Shown here piece by piece: positions 62,135-64,000 of a stretch of 64,000 nucleotides of DNA; position 1 is the first letter of the stretch; each line of letters begins with the position of its first letter. The notes beneath the pieces were generated by a model, which worked only from the letters and a program-made list of their open reading frames with translations, did not search any database and was not told the DNA's origin. A program made the position numbers and the translations under genes. The DNA comes from Gelidibacter mesophilus DSM 14095 (GTDB lineage: Bacteria; Bacteroidota; Bacteroidia; Flavobacteriales; Flavobacteriaceae), in the NCBI RefSeq assembly GCF_000423005.1, contig NZ_AUHD01000005.1, forward strand, positions 186,001 to 250,000. Direction: 5' to 3'.

Positions 62135-63655
62135 TTACTTCTTTTTTAATTCAAATAAATCTTTTCTTCTGTCTTTCAAATTTCTAACGCTACCAAATTG
62201 GTTCAGCTCTCTTAAAAGATCAATATCCACATCAGCAATGAGGATCATTTCGGAATTCTGTGTGGCTTCTGCCTTTACCCCATTGGTAGGAAACGCAAAA
62301 TCACAAGGTGTAAATACGGCAGATTGCGCGTATTGAATGTCCATATTTTGAACATTCGGCAAATTACCTACGCTTCCTGCAATGGCGACATAGCATTCGT
62401 TTTCAATGGCTCTGGCTTGTGCGCAATGGCGGACTCGAGAAAAACCGTTTTGAGTATCGGTTAAAAATGGTACAAACAAGATATCCATGCCTTCATCTGC
62501 CAAAATACGACTCAATTCAGGAAACTCCACATCATAACAAATGAGGATGCCAATTTTGCCGCAATCGGTGTCAAAAGCTTTCAACACGTTGCCACCAACC
62601 ATGCCCCAAACTCTGGCCTCATCTGGTGTGATATGTAATTTTTCAAAACGTTCTGTGCTACCATCCCGTCGGCATAAATAACCCACATTAAAAAGTTGGC
62701 CATCTACCACTTCCGGCATACTGCCGGTTATGATATTGATATTGTAAGAAATAGCAAGTTTTGAAAAACGCTGTACCATTTCTGGAGTATGCTTTGCCAA
62801 TTCTCTGATGGCTTCAGGAGTTGATAAGTGATTGTTTCCCGCCATTAATGGGGCGTTGAAAAACTCAGGAAATAATGCAAAATCACTTCGATATCCAGAA
62901 ACAGAATCAATGAAAAATTCAGCTTGCTGCATCATTTCTTCAATGTCTTTATACAATCGCATTTGCCATTGTACCAATCCGAGGCGTACAACCTTCTTGA
63001 TGGTGGTTGCCTTTTTTGATTTTTTCTCGTAGTAAATATTACTCCATTCCAACAACACCGCATAATCCTGGGAAGAAGCATCACCTTCGAGATAATTTTT
63101 CAGAATACGTGTGGGATGGAAATCATTGGAGATTTGGAAATTAAGCACGGGATCATGAATTTCCTTACGTCGTACCTTATCGATGTATTGTTTGGGTGTT
63201 AATGTATCTGCAAATTTGTGATAGTTGGGAATGCGGCCACCAAATGCCAAACCTCTCAGGTTTAAACGTTCACACAGTTCTTTGCGATAGTCATACAAAC
63301 GTCGTCCCAATCTTAAGCCTCTGAATTCTGGTTTAATGAACACATCAATTCCGTAAATCACATCGCCGTTGTTATTATGGGTGCTGAAGGTGTAATTTCC
63401 CGTAATGTCTTTATAGGTATGGTTGTCATCAAATTGATCATAATCAACGATAATACTCAAAGCGCAACCTGCAATTTGATTGTTTATTTTAATGACCACC
63501 TGACCTTCTGGAAACTCTTCGGTCAGTTTTTTAATTTGATGCTCTTGCCAGAAGGCATCAGGCATTGTGGTATAAGAAGCAATCATCGCTTCTTTTAACT
63601 CTTGGTAATCTTCTAGGTTTAAATATTTTAATTCGATATTTTCAATGTCTTCCAT
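62135..63655 (-). CDS. GNAT acetyltransferase-carbon-nitrogen hydrolase fusion
   Basis: 506 residues from ATG 63655 (a TTG at 63667 is possible). The N-terminal GNAT domain (about 1-165) has VFIKPEFRGLRLGRRLYDYR, the acetyl-CoA-binding R/QxxGxG/A region. The C-terminal nitrilase-superfamily domain (about 225-480) shows the Glu-Lys-Cys triad in FPEFFNAPL, EKLHITPDEARVW and GILICYDVEFPE. Known as a bifunctional family in Bacteroidota; it may acylate and hydrolyse an amide, but the substrate is unknown. Cytoplasmic. Followed at once by an unknown co-transcribed gene. Confidence 0.93.
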   Translation of the reverse strand: MEDIENIELKYLNLEDYQELKEAMIASYTTMPDAFWQEHQIKKLTEEFPEGQVVIKINNQIAGCALSIIVDYDQFDDNHTYKDITGNYTFSTHNNNGDVIYGIDVFIKPEFRGLRLGRRLYDYRKELCERLNLRGLAFGGRIPNYHKFADTLTPKQYIDKVRRKEIHDPVLNFQISNDFHPTRILKNYLEGDASSQDYAVLLEWSNIYYEKKSKKATTIKKVVRLGLVQWQMRLYKDIEEMMQQAEFFIDSVSGYRSDFALFPEFFNAPLMAGNNHLSTPEAIRELAKHTPEMVQRFSKLAISYNINIITGSMPEVVDGQLFNVGYLCRRDGSTERFEKLHITPDEARVWGMVGGNVLKAFDTDCGKIGILICYDVEFPELSRILADEGMDILFVPFLTDTQNGFSRVRHCAQARAIENECYVAIAGSVGNLPNVQNMDIQYAQSAVFTPCDFAFPTNGVKAEATQNSEMILIADVDIDLLRELNQFGSVRNLKDRRKDLFELKKK

Positions 63656-63717
63656 GGTGTGATTCAATCTTGGTTGGTTTTCTGCAAAGATAGTCGTTTG
63701 GACATCTTCATTTTGTT

Positions 63718-64000
63718 TTATTTTAAAGTCTTAATACCTTCGTAAGCTACAATGGCCACGGCATTGGCAAGGTTTAAACTGCGCACATGTGGACTAAATA
63801 ATGGTATTTTGTAAAGATGTGCTTTATGGGATTCAAGAATAGTTTTGGATAGACCTACAGACTCCTTTCCAAAAACTAAAAACAAATGATCCTCAAATGG
63901 AATGTCCCAATAGTCTTTGTCGCCATGACTTGATAGAAATGCCATTTTTTTATCGTGATGTTCCTCAAAAAAGATGGCGACATTGTCATAGGTGCGAATG
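63718..64000 (-). CDS. trmL: tRNA (cytidine(34)-2'-O)-methyltransferase TrmL (5' partial)
   Basis: The gene runs off the right edge; the frame is open from 64000 (reading RTYDNVAIFFEEHHDKKM) to the stop at 63718. The SPOUT-methyltransferase hallmarks are in the visible C-terminal part: VFGKESVGLS and the knot motif IPLFSPHVRSLNLANAVAIV. The enzyme methylates the wobble position of tRNA-Leu. The N-terminal part is missing, but the C-terminal motifs are diagnostic of the family. Confidence 0.88.
   Translation of the reverse strand, partial: IRTYDNVAIFFEEHHDKKMAFLSSHGDKDYWDIPFEDHLFLVFGKESVGLSKTILESHKAHLYKIPLFSPHVRSLNLANAVAIVAYEGIKTLK

Overview
The window looks like chromosomal DNA of a marine-type member of the Flavobacteriaceae (Bacteroidota). 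Evidence seen: AT-rich DNA, promoters of the TAnnTTTG (-7) type, no Shine-Dalgarno sequences of note, three giant secreted proteins with type IX secretion (T9SS) C-terminal domains, a SusC/SusD pair, and many lipoproteins with an LxSC-type lipobox followed by acidic residues. I cannot name the species. No tRNA, rRNA, CRISPR array, insertion sequence or replication origin was recognised.

Layout. 1-11.2 kb: three consecutive T9SS-exported multidomain surface proteins on the + strand. The first (5' end outside the window) joins a diheme cytochrome c region to ricin-like, Ig-like and discoidin modules; the second and third are paralogues whose whole transcription units, promoter and terminator included, appear duplicated. 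11.5-20.3 kb: housekeeping genes (guaA, a LysM/periplasmic-binding-fold protein, OsmC, a DUF922 HExxH protein, DUF3820, YihY, era, der). 20.3-27.1 kb: an outer-membrane beta-barrel protein, then a - strand block with a VOC protein and a TPM-TPM-LemA-MerR-M23 peptidase series. 27.3-36 kb: alaS, a decayed GxxExxY gene in a patch of small GCGCCTCTGCGAGA repeats, a GSCFA protein, coaD, ddl, a PASTA protein and an RluD-type pseudouridine synthase. 36-44 kb: yaaA, the tiny ribosomal protein THX, a TPR protein, a uracil-DNA-glycosylase-family protein, a long TspO-like protein, a serine hydrolase and a fused DoxD-DoxA protein. 44-54 kb: gamma-glutamyltransferase, an EEP phosphoesterase, a secreted protein of unknown function, and a SusD/SusC pair divergent from a DeoR-type regulator. 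54-60.2 kb: an accessory stretch rich in broken genes (a lipoprotein with one in-frame stop, two genes frameshifted in nine-base A/T runs) together with a class D beta-lactamase and a Dph6-like ATPase, plus a DEAD-box helicase. 60.2-64 kb: a secreted esterase, a hypothetical protein, a GNAT-nitrilase fusion and the 3' part of trmL.

How it may work together. The SusC/SusD pair is an outer-membrane uptake system; a DeoR-type regulator is divergently transcribed, and between the two lies a block of five units with GCA recurring every 11 bp, starting exactly where the -33 element of the susC promoter should be. That is the most specific regulatory structure in the window and I infer it is the binding site controlling susCD. 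Secreted hydrolases downstream (EEP, gamma-glutamyltransferase) suggest scavenging of organic phosphoesters or peptides, but the substrate is not shown. The M23 peptidase, the LysM protein, ddl and the PASTA protein concern the cell wall.
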